Source: an uncultured Saprospiraceae bacterium (GTDB lineage Bacteria > Bacteroidota > Bacteroidia > Chitinophagales > Saprospiraceae). From it: 64,000 nt of DNA. The notes under the pieces are model-generated. The model worked only from the letters and a program-made list of their open reading frames with translations. It was not told the origin of the DNA and did not search any database. The stretch covers positions 1-64,000 of the forward strand of contig CALLWB010000042.1 of NCBI GenBank assembly GCA_938016265.1, read 5' to 3'. Shown piece by piece: positions 10,801-19,380 of this stretch. Both the position numbers and the translations under genes were made by a program. Each line of letters begins with the position of its first letter. Positions within the stretch are counted from its first letter, which is position 1.

Positions 10801-12660
10801 TTAATCGATCTTTTTGCCTTGTAGGGCGGTTTGGATATTTGCATCCATTACTCGGTGTGCTAGCGGATGGGTGTAGGTATTTAACTCATCCATTGCTTTA
10901 TTAATCAGGTCTTTGTCTGTTCCTTTTGCAGATTCTCGTAACGCGTTGGTCAATTCTATTGTTGTTGTCCGTTCTTCTTCAGAGAGAAGGGCTTTGTTTT
11001 GTTCTACAAATTTATCTGAACTAAGGATAATGTTGTTTGCTTCATTTTTTGCTTCCATCAATACGCGCACTGCCATGTCTTCTTCTGCATGTTGAATAGA
11101 CTCTAGGAGCATCTTCCCCATTTCTTCTTCTGATATTCCGTAGGTGGATCTCATTTGGATGGACTGCTCAACGCCAGATCTTAGTTCTTTGGCTTTTACT
11201 TTTAGAATGCCGTCTGCATCCAATATAAACTGTATTTCTATCTTCGGCATTCCTGCAGCCATCGGGGGTATTCCAGCAAGGATAAACTCTCCTAGTTTAC
11301 GGTTGTCTTTCACTAAATCCCGTTCCCCCTGGAAGACGGCTACTTTGAGGTTTTTCTGACCATCAACAGAAGTGGTGTATTGCCTTCCTGCCTTAGAAGG
11401 TACTTTGGAGTTTCTTGGAATTATGACGTCCATCAGTCCGCCCATCGTTTCAATACCAAGTGACAAGGGAGTGATATCGATAAGCAGAATATCTTTATTG
11501 TTTCCAGCAAGAATATCTGCTTGTATGGCGGCTCCAAGTGCGACTACTTCATCAGGATTCAACGAATTGTTTACAGATTTCCCGAAGAAGTCGGATACCA
11601 TTTGTTGCACAAGCGGCACTCTCGTAGATCCGCCTACCATTATTACCTGATCGATTTGAGCGGGTTCTATTTTTGCATCCGTCCTTGCATTTTTGCAGGC
11701 TTTTAGTGTTTTGTCGATTAGTGGGCGTATTAATTGTTCGAAGGTCTCCCTTGTCAATTCGAGGGATAAATCGCCTAATTTACTTTGAAACTTGTCCTTA
11801 GTAGACAATGTTTTCTTTGCCTGTTCTGCCTCTAGGCGAATGGCTTGACTCCTTGATTTGTCCGTTTTGAGCAGGCTTTTGTCCAAACCGTAATGGTCTA
11901 TCCAATAATCTACAATCACCCTGTCAAAGTCATCCCCACCAAGGAACGTATCGCCATTAGTGGCCAACACTTCAAAAATTCCTTGCTGAATTTGGAGGAT
12001 GGAAATATCGAAGGTCCCACCGCCTAAATCATAAACAGCTACAATTTGTGTGTCTTCAGGATCAATGCCGATGCCATAAGCCAGGCTTGCTGCAGTAGGC
12101 TCATTTACGATTCTTAGAACATCCAGGCCTGCTAGTTTTCCAGCGTCTCTAGTGGCTTGCCGCTGGGCGTCATTGAAGTAGGCAGGCACCGTGATGACTG
12201 CCTTTCTAACGGTAGCGCCCAACTCTGCCTCGATTCTTGACTTTAGTTGGCTCAGGATCTTGGCAGAAAGCTCGATTGGGGTATAGAATTTATCGTCTAC
12301 TCTTATTTTTACAAGGCTGTCAGTGTCTTCGTCGATGACTTTGTATCCGAAGTATTGTTCCAGATCAGCGACATCCTTAAACGATTTGCCCATCAGTCGT
12401 TTTATGGAATAGATGGTGTTTTCCGGCTGTTGCACTAGGAATTGTTTTGCTTCATTCCCAACAACGACTTCCTCCTTTTGTCCGAAGTGAATAATTGAAG
12501 CAACGAGGGTATTCTTACCATTTTCATCTTTTACCGCGTGCGGGGTCCCGTCCTTCATATAGGCGACCAGGCTATTGGTGGTGCCGAGATCGATTCCTAC
12601 AATTATGTTGCTGTCTTTTTCAATCGTTCCTTTAGAAAGGTTTATTGCAATTTTTGCCAC
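10801..12660 (-). CDS. hscA: Hsp70-family chaperone, HscA-like
   Basis: This is a 619-residue Hsp70. The ATPase domain has the phosphate-1 motif IVGIDLGTTNSLVA near residue 22, the phosphate-2 motif VYDLGGGTFDISIL near residue 210, and VIMVGGSTRVPLVQ near residue 345. The substrate-binding domain and helical lid fill the rest. The N-terminal extension MAKIAINLSKGTIEKD and the short lid (no long Gly/Met-rich tail) match the second Hsp70 of Bacteroidota, annotated as HscA, rather than DnaK. HscA with HscB helps move iron-sulfur clusters from the IscU scaffold to target proteins. No hscB, iscU or fdx gene is nearby, so the specific assignment rests on sequence alone. A general DnaK-like role remains possible. 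Confidence 0.8.
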   Translation of the reverse strand: MAKIAINLSKGTIEKDSNIIVGIDLGTTNSLVAYMKDGTPHAVKDENGKNTLVASIIHFGQKEEVVVGNEAKQFLVQQPENTIYSIKRLMGKSFKDVADLEQYFGYKVIDEDTDSLVKIRVDDKFYTPIELSAKILSQLKSRIEAELGATVRKAVITVPAYFNDAQRQATRDAGKLAGLDVLRIVNEPTAASLAYGIGIDPEDTQIVAVYDLGGGTFDISILQIQQGIFEVLATNGDTFLGGDDFDRVIVDYWIDHYGLDKSLLKTDKSRSQAIRLEAEQAKKTLSTKDKFQSKLGDLSLELTRETFEQLIRPLIDKTLKACKNARTDAKIEPAQIDQVIMVGGSTRVPLVQQMVSDFFGKSVNNSLNPDEVVALGAAIQADILAGNNKDILLIDITPLSLGIETMGGLMDVIIPRNSKVPSKAGRQYTTSVDGQKNLKVAVFQGERDLVKDNRKLGEFILAGIPPMAAGMPKIEIQFILDADGILKVKAKELRSGVEQSIQMRSTYGISEEEMGKMLLESIQHAEEDMAVRVLMEAKNEANNIILSSDKFVEQNKALLSEEERTTTIELTNALRESAKGTDKDLINKAMDELNTYTHPLAHRVMDANIQTALQGKKID

Positions 12661-12740
12661 TGGTCTATGTTTGATTTATAAGAATGAATGCAAAATTAAC
12701 AATAAGGTTCAAAGTCTGTTTACAAATCCAGTTAAAAACA

Positions 12741-12776
12741 AACTCCTGCCCTCAACAAAAGTTAAGTGCAGGAGTT
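12741..12776 (-). terminator. Rho-independent terminator of the sigma/membrane-protein operon
   Basis: Arms AACTCCTGC (12741-12749) and GCAGGAGTT (12768-12776) form a 9-bp stem. On the minus strand the stem is followed by TGTTTTT. It lies just downstream of the stop of the 565-residue membrane protein and upstream of the hscA-like start, so it should end the sigma-factor operon. Confidence 0.75.
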
Positions 12777-12815
12777 ATTGTTACTATTACGAGTAAAAGG
12801 GTTATTATCTAATTG

Positions 12816-14513
12816 TTAGTTAAATTTTAGAATGCGGCGGATGTCTGCTTCAGATTTGACCACCTGATCCATTGTTTTCATGACGAAGGTGTGTTCTTTT
12901 TTGTCTTCCAGGCCTTTGAATCCTTTGGGATCGAAAACAGCCAGTTTGCCTTCTTTAGTGACTAGCCACAGTAAGTTTTCGGATCGGATATCGTACCATA
13001 ATTTATCCTTACCACTGATGTAAAAAGTCATAATGGTATTGGTATTTTTATCTACATGGAAAACTGCATTTCCTTTATAGGACTGTTGATTTTCGTCTAC
13101 AAAATTGCTGACTAGGATATGTTCGTAGGACGGTAGTGGTATGTCGCAATTCCAGGTACCGAATCGGCTGACTGCAAATTGATTTTTGATGTTTTGTTGC
13201 ATCATGACTTCTACTGCTTCCCGATCATTGCCTTTTGCTTGTAGATCTTTTATTTTTGCTTGTACTTGTTGCTTTTTGGCTTTGAGTTCTTTTTTTCTTT
13301 CTGCGATTGCTCTCGTTCTTTCTTGTTTCTTTTTGGCGATGGCTTGTTGTCTAGCTAAGAATTCTGCTTGATAGACTTTGTCCTTTTCAGCGAATTCTGC
13401 CTGTGCTTTACGGAGATCCTCCCCTTTAAGGACTGGGCTTACGGAAAGCTCTACTACTTCATTTTCAGATAGGAGCGTCATTTGATAATCGAGTTTGGAT
13501 ATTTTTTTCAATTCGACATCGTCCCAATCTACTTTGTACCAGCGTTTTTGGAAGGTCGGGTTGTTTGTTCCTACTTTCCACAATACTTTATCATAGGCGG
13601 CTATTTCAGGGAATTCCGATTTATCAACTTCAAAGTTGAAGATGTAGTCTGATTCTTTTGCTTCTTCTGGTCTTCTGGGCTTGGGTGGTGCAGGGATTTC
13701 TGCTTCCAGTTGGTTTACAATCGCTGTTTCTCTGGCTTCCAGCTTATTGATTGCTATGTTGATTTGTTTGATTTCTGTTTTTGTCTTTTCTAGGGGGCTG
13801 ACGGTTGGTTGTTTCTCGATTTTGTCTTTACAGACGTAGCTCCAGTTTTCCTGTTTTTCGTCAAGAAAATAGATGTTGTAGTCCAACTCTTTGCCTGCGG
13901 CGACATTCGACATCAACTCAATATCGATGGTAGATTGCGGTTTGATGTTTAGCGGTGTGCCATTTTGATTGGCTTGAATTTCCATCATTCCTGAGGACTC
14001 CAGTTGATATCGGGTTCCTGCAGAATCGTAATGCATAGGTATTCCCGAAAGGAAAAAATCCACAAAATCATGAAACTCCCGATAATTCAACTCGACTTCC
14101 CCAGTGATTTCTTTACCGTCTTTATCTACGAATACTGCTGGTGGGACAATGACCTTGGACCCGTTGCCGTATTCGAACGTCCCGCCTTTATTGGCGTCCA
14201 CTTTGAACGAGGCAAATTGCGCTTGGATGTCCTTGATAGGTGGGTTGACATAATTGTGCACCGTCATAGGATCAGCTTGTTGATTTTCTAGCCAATGCGG
14301 GTTGAAGAATAGCAGTGCTACTGCTGCAGCACCTACCAACAAAGCACCGATGCTGTATTGCCAAAAGTTGCCGGAAACTATTTTTCCTGTTGGTGTGGGG
14401 TCAGGGACGGCGCCCATCTTCCCGAGCAGCCCATCAAAATCCATGTGTTTCTGAATATCAGAAGCGGAGGGTTGTGGCTGGTCAATTTTTATATTGTAAT
14501 TTTTCTTTTCCAT
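12816..14513 (-). CDS. Single-pass membrane protein, putative anti-sigma or signalling partner
   Basis: This 565-residue protein has about 50 cytoplasmic residues, one transmembrane helix near residues 52-70 (YSIGALLVGAAAVALLFF) and a large extracytoplasmic part. The section after the helix (VIVPPAVFVDKDGKEITGEV, REFHDFVDFFLSGIPM) resembles a conserved Bacteroidota beta-rich domain of unknown function. Residues about 380-440 form a highly charged Lys/Gln/Ala-rich coiled coil, and a second folded region follows to the end. It starts 38 bp after the ECF sigma-factor stop on the same strand. Bacteroidota sigma genes are usually followed by a membrane anti-sigma factor, so a regulatory role is likely, but no recognised zinc-binding anti-sigma motif (HxxxCxxC) is present. 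Confidence 0.65.
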   Translation of the reverse strand: MEKKNYNIKIDQPQPSASDIQKHMDFDGLLGKMGAVPDPTPTGKIVSGNFWQYSIGALLVGAAAVALLFFNPHWLENQQADPMTVHNYVNPPIKDIQAQFASFKVDANKGGTFEYGNGSKVIVPPAVFVDKDGKEITGEVELNYREFHDFVDFFLSGIPMHYDSAGTRYQLESSGMMEIQANQNGTPLNIKPQSTIDIELMSNVAAGKELDYNIYFLDEKQENWSYVCKDKIEKQPTVSPLEKTKTEIKQINIAINKLEARETAIVNQLEAEIPAPPKPRRPEEAKESDYIFNFEVDKSEFPEIAAYDKVLWKVGTNNPTFQKRWYKVDWDDVELKKISKLDYQMTLLSENEVVELSVSPVLKGEDLRKAQAEFAEKDKVYQAEFLARQQAIAKKKQERTRAIAERKKELKAKKQQVQAKIKDLQAKGNDREAVEVMMQQNIKNQFAVSRFGTWNCDIPLPSYEHILVSNFVDENQQSYKGNAVFHVDKNTNTIMTFYISGKDKLWYDIRSENLLWLVTKEGKLAVFDPKGFKGLEDKKEHTFVMKTMDQVVKSEADIRRILKFN

Positions 14514-14551
14514 ATTGATAAGTAAATAGAGTCGTTAATAATTGGTTTCTG

Positions 14552-15163
14552 CTATCCGGCTTGCTTGATCATGATTTTCCTAAGCTTAGCAAGTGCCCGA
14601 TATGTTTTTACCTTGGCGTTACTTTCTGTCACGCCTGTGATTTCTGCAATTTCTTTGAAAGAGCGGCGTTCAAAAAACCTCAATTCGACTAGTGTCAAAT
14701 CGCTTTCTGAGAGGTATTCAAGCGCTGCAATCATGCTTTCTAGTTGAATGCCCTTTGGCATATCTTCGATCTCCTCCGCCATTTCTCCGACCTGAGTCGT
14801 TTCTAGGCTGATGACTCTTTGTTTTTGGTGGTCTCTGTAGTATTGTGTTACCTCATTGCTGGCAATACGAAAGAGCCAGGAAGAAAACGGAACTCCTTTA
14901 AACTGGTATTTTTCTAGTTTTTGGAGTGCTTTTAAGAATACTTGCGAGGTGATATCAGCGGACAAAAACTCGTCACTGGTCCGACGGAATACAAATCGAA
15001 ATATTTTTTCGTAGTATCGATTGTAGATTGGTCGGAATTTAGCCGGGTTGAGTTTTGCCGCTTGTATCTCTTTCCACTCGGCCTCTATGGCTTCTGAAGA
15101 TATTTTTTTGGATACATTCATTCCAGCGGTTGCTTTGATCGTTGATTGAGAAATGGACAGCAT
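14552..15163 (-). CDS. ECF-type RNA polymerase sigma factor
   Basis: This 203-residue sigma-70 protein has region 2 near residues 40-110 (FRPIYNRYYEKIFRFVFRRT, then DITSQVFLKALQKL and FSSWLFRIASNEVTQYYRDH) and a region 4 helix-turn-helix near 145-200 (LTLVELRFFERRSFKEIAEI, then TESNAKVKTYRALAKLRKIM). Regions 1.1 and 3 are absent, as in extracytoplasmic-function sigma factors. It directs RNA polymerase to a dedicated promoter set, not identifiable here. The listed ATG gives a 14-residue Ser/Thr-rich lead; MNVSKKISSEAIE at 15121 is an equally plausible start. It is the first gene of a two-gene unit with the membrane protein downstream. Confidence 0.92.
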   Translation of the reverse strand: MLSISQSTIKATAGMNVSKKISSEAIEAEWKEIQAAKLNPAKFRPIYNRYYEKIFRFVFRRTSDEFLSADITSQVFLKALQKLEKYQFKGVPFSSWLFRIASNEVTQYYRDHQKQRVISLETTQVGEMAEEIEDMPKGIQLESMIAALEYLSESDLTLVELRFFERRSFKEIAEITGVTESNAKVKTYRALAKLRKIMIKQAG

Positions 15164-15323
15164 TATAGATTTTTTTTGACTTTTTACATAATAAAGGGTG
15201 GTTTGTTAACTTTTATTTATTTTCAATTTTTGAATCTTTCTGCTTGTATAACGGTGGTCAGTTAAAAAGATACAGGTCGAGTGGAAAATATTTTGAATGG
15301 GTGAATGCAAGAATGAGGGTAAA

Positions 15324-15366
15324 TGCGTGGATTTTCTAAATGCAAAGGCGAAGGCGCATTTTTTTT
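15324..15366. repeat. Copy 1 of a dispersed intergenic repeat
   Basis: The segment reads GCGTGGATTTTCTAAATGCA and continues with AAGGCGAAGGCGCATTTTTT. It closely matches 32019-32062 in another intergenic gap, with the same order of blocks (GCGTG, ATTTTTCTAAA, GCAAAG). Similar CGCAAAG-rich elements are scattered in many Bacteroidota genomes. The rest of the 261-bp gap upstream of the sigma gene shows only a short hairpin (ATCACT/AGTGAT). Confidence 0.5.
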
Positions 15367-15424
15367 ATATAGCTCAGGCTGTATCACTGTAGGAGTGATT
15401 TAAAAAGTAGAGTGCAGAGGAAGT

Positions 15425-15889
15425 TTACTTCAGGAAATAAACAGACGCCAGAAATACCAGCCCGCCGAAAAACAGACCGCCGAGGACGTCAGATAGGAAA
15501 TGTTTCTTTAGAAAGATACGGGATAATCCGACAATTGGAATAACCAAGAGGAACAGCACCTTGAAGACGAGCAAATCGGCATGCCAAAATAAGGTGAGGT
15601 ATACTACGGTGATGCGGGAAGAGTGCAAACTGGGAAAACTTCCAGCGTCAATCTTTTCGATAGCATTCGAGTATTCCTGTCCAGTGGGGCGCGGCTTGTG
15701 AAAAAACAGTTTTATCAAGGACCCAACTATCTCATTGATCAGCAACGCCAACAACAAATAATAATACGGTTTTCCAGGACCCAAAAAACAGAACGGAACA
15801 AAAACAAGAATCAGAGGATTGGCCAACGACGTCAAATCGCGCATCCAATCTGCTAGTTTGTACTTCCAAAATGATTCTCCTTTCTTCAT
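15425..15889 (-). CDS. PAP2-superfamily membrane phosphatase
   Basis: This 154-residue integral membrane protein has about five hydrophobic helices. The three PAP2 motifs are visible: KLFFHKPRP (KxxxxxxRP type) near residue 62, PSLHSS (PSGH variant) near 87, and SRIFLKKHFLSDVLGG (SRxxxxxHxxxD) near 123. The active-site histidines and arginines are all present. PAP2 enzymes remove phosphate from lipid phosphates such as phosphatidylglycerol phosphate or undecaprenyl pyrophosphate. The gene starts 4 bp after the pgsA stop, so the two are almost certainly co-transcribed. That makes phosphatidylglycerol phosphate, the PgsA product, an attractive substrate, but undecaprenyl pyrophosphate cannot be excluded. 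Confidence 0.88.
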   Translation of the reverse strand: MKKGESFWKYKLADWMRDLTSLANPLILVFVPFCFLGPGKPYYYLLLALLINEIVGSLIKLFFHKPRPTGQEYSNAIEKIDAGSFPSLHSSRITVVYLTLFWHADLLVFKVLFLLVIPIVGLSRIFLKKHFLSDVLGGLFFGGLVFLASVYFLK

Positions 15890-15893
15890 TTGA

Positions 15894-16466
15894 CTAGCTC
15901 GCTCCGTGAATGTTTTTGATTAGTCTCCAGTTATTTCTGAAAAAGATATACCCAGAAAAGAGGGTGAGTCCCAGGGTTACGATAAGTGCTACATACAAAA
16001 TCCAGGTGAATACCTCCATAAAGTATTGAGGGTAATGACGCTGAAGCATAAATACGATATATGCAAAACCAATGGTCCCCATTTGCATAAAGGTTTTGAT
16101 CTTGCCACTTTGTACCGCTGCGACAACCGTCCCTTTTTCAAGAAAAATAAATCGATAAATGGTAATGACGACCTCACGGATAATAATTGGAACAATCCAC
16201 CAAAATGAAAATAGACCGAGGTAGGCAAAAACGGAAAAGGCGACAATGACATAAGTCTTATCTGCTATAGGATCAAGGATTTTACCGAGTTTGGTCACTA
16301 AATTGTAGCGCCTTGCGTACCAACCATCAAACCAATCGGTAAATACTGCAAAGATACAAACGATCCCCGCAACAACTTGTACCCAAAAACCGCCTGTGAT
16401 CAGAAAAAAAGGCGCAGTTAAAGAAACAATAATCCTTAAGAAGGACAATATGTTAGGTACGTTCAT
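15894..16466 (-). CDS. pgsA: CDP-diacylglycerol-glycerol-3-phosphate 3-phosphatidyltransferase
   Basis: This 190-residue membrane protein contains the complete CDP-alcohol phosphotransferase signature DG(x)2AR(x)8G(x)3D(x)3D, seen as DWFDGWYARRYNLVTKLGKI followed by LDPIADK near residues 43-70. These aspartates bind the metal and the CDP-lipid. Length and the opening MNVPNILSFLRIIVSLTAPF fit PgsA, which joins CDP-diacylglycerol and glycerol-3-phosphate to make phosphatidylglycerol phosphate at the inner membrane. A PAP2 phosphatase gene follows 4 bp downstream. A related CDP-alcohol transferase, such as cardiolipin synthase type, is the main alternative. Confidence 0.88.
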   Translation of the reverse strand: MNVPNILSFLRIIVSLTAPFFLITGGFWVQVVAGIVCIFAVFTDWFDGWYARRYNLVTKLGKILDPIADKTYVIVAFSVFAYLGLFSFWWIVPIIIREVVITIYRFIFLEKGTVVAAVQSGKIKTFMQMGTIGFAYIVFMLQRHYPQYFMEVFTWILYVALIVTLGLTLFSGYIFFRNNWRLIKNIHGAS

Positions 16467-16741
16467 AAGTTCTTATTCAAAAAGGTTAGCCTCTATATTT
16501 TAGACTCTTAACCAAACACAAAGATACATTTTTGTTCTTTGTTTAACTCGCACTAAGCATTAAATCTACGCCATATTTTAAACTTATATAACAATTTATT
16601 GCCGCCTTCGAATAAACTTTGTGCTGAAAGTCTAAACATAATACGTTTATTTAGATAAATTGTTTTATGAATTAATGAGATTAACATCTGAAAATAATGA
16701 TTCTTTTTCTCAGATGAAATATGCTGCGTTGATATGAATTA

Positions 16742-17722
16742 CTAAGAAACTTTGTCCGCGTATCTAATATTTTTGACAATAATGCGGGATCGGGTTTGCA
16801 AGCTAACGAGTTTTTCCTTGATTTCTTCCTGTTTTCCGGGAATATCTTCAGCGAGTTTGCCCAATACATTCATCTCTAATTCTTTGATGACCTCCTTCAG
16901 TTTATTGGTGGTTTGCGGGATCATCACATGAATCGTCTCATGGTTTCTATTGATAAATGGATTTTTGGTAAAGGGCAATTGGCGGAATCTCCAGGTAAAA
17001 ATGCCAAGGATATCGATCGATTCGATTAATGTCTTCAGGTCACGGTTGAGGCGCATGTCGCTTTTATGGACATTGCCCACCAGCTTCAATAATTTGTCTA
17101 CACTCTGCTTGAGTTCAACAAATTGTGCTTCCATTTGCTGGGCCTGACCTTCGTCGATTTTCTTTTCTCCTGCTGTTGCTTCTTTCTTTGAAATTTTTGG
17201 TGGGTCAAACCGCTTAATGCTTTTGATCTTGCCTTCTCCTTTTTTGTAGGCGGCAGGCCGGATAACATCGGAATCTTCATCAGTAGCGACTGGTTTTTCC
17301 TGTGGGAATACTTCCCCTACATCGTACTGTTCTATCTGGTTAGCAATCCCAAGATCACTTTGTATTTCGTTGATCGCATTTAGACTAAATCTGGAATTGG
17401 TATTTACAAAAGGAGATAGCTCGTGGTTTCGTTTGATTTCTCCTAGTATTTCTTTTGGATAAATTTCAGGGTCACTGGTTTCTATATAATGTCGATAACA
17501 TAGAAACATTAGATTTTCTGGCCGGTGGATAATTGTTTCTTCTGCTTCAGGGTCGAAGCGACCGCCCGCAGAGGGATCATCCTCAATCAGCACCAGTTTT
17601 GCAATAAACTGGTTTTTCCGATTAAGAATCGGATGATTACAACCAGGAAATGCGCATTGATTTCCGCAGTTTTCCAGTAATCCTCTTATGGTTTCAATTT
17701 TAGGCCCCTTCCCTGTTAGCAT
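16742..17722 (-). CDS. HNH-like zinc domain fused to a coiled C-terminal domain
   Basis: This 326-residue cytoplasmic protein begins with an HNH-endonuclease-like region: CAFPGC near residues 18-23, RPENLMFLCYRHYIE near 66-80 and the closing EILGEIKRNHE near 91-101. The four zinc-type positions (CxxxxC and LCYRH) are kept. The segment that normally carries the catalytic His (AHI) reads AKLVLIE, so nuclease activity is doubtful. Residues 170-220 are charged and partly coiled (KKEATAGEKKIDEGQAQQME), and the final 110 residues are helical with no family I recognise. Such HNH-like heads fused to variable tails occur in toxins, restriction-type and phage-defence proteins. It stands alone, about 275 bp from pgsA and 220 bp from the metallophosphoesterase gene. 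Function unknown. Confidence 0.7.
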   Translation of the reverse strand: MLTGKGPKIETIRGLLENCGNQCAFPGCNHPILNRKNQFIAKLVLIEDDPSAGGRFDPEAEETIIHRPENLMFLCYRHYIETSDPEIYPKEILGEIKRNHELSPFVNTNSRFSLNAINEIQSDLGIANQIEQYDVGEVFPQEKPVATDEDSDVIRPAAYKKGEGKIKSIKRFDPPKISKKEATAGEKKIDEGQAQQMEAQFVELKQSVDKLLKLVGNVHKSDMRLNRDLKTLIESIDILGIFTWRFRQLPFTKNPFINRNHETIHVMIPQTTNKLKEVIKELEMNVLGKLAEDIPGKQEEIKEKLVSLQTRSRIIVKNIRYADKVS

Positions 17723-17942
17723 ATGCTTAGATTGGAATATATGTGTGTTATCTTCTAATATCGTTATTATTTCTTAGAATTAGAAATAAATGAGGAAGCA
17801 TTGCAAAAATAGGTGTCCAATCTAGTCAAATTACTTAAGGTGGTAGAGCGTAGTTGCTCTTAATCTATCTTCGATAATTTCCTTTTAAAACTGTAGGATA
17901 GAATGGTCTGCGCCATACCATCTACCGGAAGCCGGCCAAGTT

Positions 17943-18578
17943 CTAGCAACTACTTTCTACCTCAATTGTGATTGGAGGATTGGTCATTTTATATTTGTGG
18001 TTGAGGACACTGGCATTTATGAAGGTGGTGTGTTTATTTTTGGTAATGCCGTAGGCTTCGTGGATGTGTCCAAACAGGTGGTAGGTGGGGCGTTTTTCAT
18101 TGATAACTTCTAGTAAATCTTTGCAACCTACTTGTTCTCCGCTGATTATGGTATCACCGTGATGGAGGGGTGGGCCGTGGGTGATGAGGATGTCTGTTTT
18201 ATCTGGTATCTGCTCCCAGTATTGGCGAATTTTGGGCCCTCGGTCTCTGTTGAACGCCCAATCAAAAAAGCGGGGTGAAATTGGGGATCCCCAAAAACGG
18301 ATGCCTTCAATTTCTACTGCGGAATTTTCCAAATAAATAACGTTCTCCGGTATCATCTCCTTCACCAATATTGGGTAGTCTTCAAAGAAAAAATCATGAT
18401 TCCCAGCAATAAAAATCTTGTACTGAAAAGGCTGAACCTCAAACCAAGAAAGAAATTGGCGGACTTCATACTCCGTTCCACGTCTAGAAATATCTCCCGC
18501 ATGAATCAGCATATCGCCCGATGGGAGTTCTAACTGATCATGCAGTCCGTGTGTATCAGATATGCAAACAATATTCAT
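17943..18578 (-). CDS. Calcineurin-like metallophosphoesterase
   Basis: This is a 211-residue protein with the full set of metallophosphoesterase motifs: DTHG (residues 8-11), GDIS, GNHD (in FIAGNHDFFF), THGPP and GHIHEAYG. These bind two metal ions and hydrolyse phosphoester bonds. Its small size and the THGPP and GHIHE sequences resemble the UPF0046/MPPED-like group, some members of which act on cyclic nucleotides; the substrate here is unknown. No signal peptide is present. It lies 35 bp downstream of the rhomboid gene on the same strand and may share its transcript. Confidence 0.87.
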   Translation of the reverse strand: MNIVCISDTHGLHDQLELPSGDMLIHAGDISRRGTEYEVRQFLSWFEVQPFQYKIFIAGNHDFFFEDYPILVKEMIPENVIYLENSAVEIEGIRFWGSPISPRFFDWAFNRDRGPKIRQYWEQIPDKTDILITHGPPLHHGDTIISGEQVGCKDLLEVINEKRPTYHLFGHIHEAYGITKNKHTTFINASVLNHKYKMTNPPITIEVESSC

Positions 18579-18613
18579 TGTTGGTTAATGGTGAGGTATT
18601 GTATTTGGCTGTC

Positions 18614-19204
18614 TTAGTATGAATCCATCACCTCCGAATTACTGCCTCTCTTCTTGAAAATGCCCGTAAATCCAAAGAAACTACCGACGATACCTCCTAG
18701 TATATGGGCAAATTGGGAAACGTGGTCGCTATTCATACTTTGCAATACCTCTTTTCCTACAAACAGACAGGCTACTAGGATAAAAGTTAATGGAATTTGG
18801 CCTTCTTTTACGTTGGTGAAGGAGACGAGCATGATTAACATGAAGACAATACCACTAGCCCCCCACAATCCGGTATTGAACAAAAACATGTTCAGAAAAG
18901 CAGTCACTAGTGCGGTGATAAGGATCATGATGAAGAGATTTCGACTTCCATATTTCTCTTCTATAATTGGGCCCAATAGCAGGATGAAGGTCATGTTTCC
19001 AAGCAAATGATCCAAACTGGAATGCCCTGCGATGTAGGAGAAAATTGTTAAATATTGTAAGGGGTTTTCTGCTTGAAAGGTAGGGCCTAAAGAGACCAAC
19101 GGTGTCAAAGCATCGAGCATAAATGAGTTTGCAAAAAATACCGCCGTACAAATCAACGCGTAAGTAAGTACAATCGGCGAGTTATAACGAATTCCAAATG
19201 CCAT
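18614..19204 (-). CDS. Rhomboid-family intramembrane serine protease
   Basis: This is a 196-residue membrane protein with about six helices. The catalytic motif GASG (in LWGASGIVFMLIM) supplies the serine, and FAHILGG in the last helix supplies the histidine. HSSLDHLLGNM in the second helix carries the His and Asn usual in rhomboids. These enzymes cut transmembrane substrates within the bilayer. Substrates cannot be predicted from the neighbourhood. The catalytic dyad is complete, so activity is expected. Confidence 0.9.
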   Translation of the reverse strand: MAFGIRYNSPIVLTYALICTAVFFANSFMLDALTPLVSLGPTFQAENPLQYLTIFSYIAGHSSLDHLLGNMTFILLLGPIIEEKYGSRNLFIMILITALVTAFLNMFLFNTGLWGASGIVFMLIMLVSFTNVKEGQIPLTFILVACLFVGKEVLQSMNSDHVSQFAHILGGIVGSFFGFTGIFKKRGSNSEVMDSY

Positions 19205-19380
19205 AATTGAATAGTTTTCTTCTTTAAATGAATCTTACTTCTGCAAAGTAATTGGTTTTCTATTAAAACGCACATTTTTTAGAGGAACTAACATAATTTT
19301 ATGATAATTAACCTAACTCGACCCTCTAATACATAAATTTCTAATCCATACTTTTGCAATTAATCATCAATCCATTCATT

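Noticed and set aside
12741-12776. Riboswitch or heat-shock CIRCE element upstream of hscA
   Set aside because: The hairpin has a U-rich tail on the minus strand directly after the upstream gene, so a terminator explains it.
9687-14518. Several plus-strand ORFs of 60-95 residues
   Set aside because: They overlap well-supported minus-strand genes (hydrolase, hscA, membrane protein, sigma factor) and show no recognisable family.
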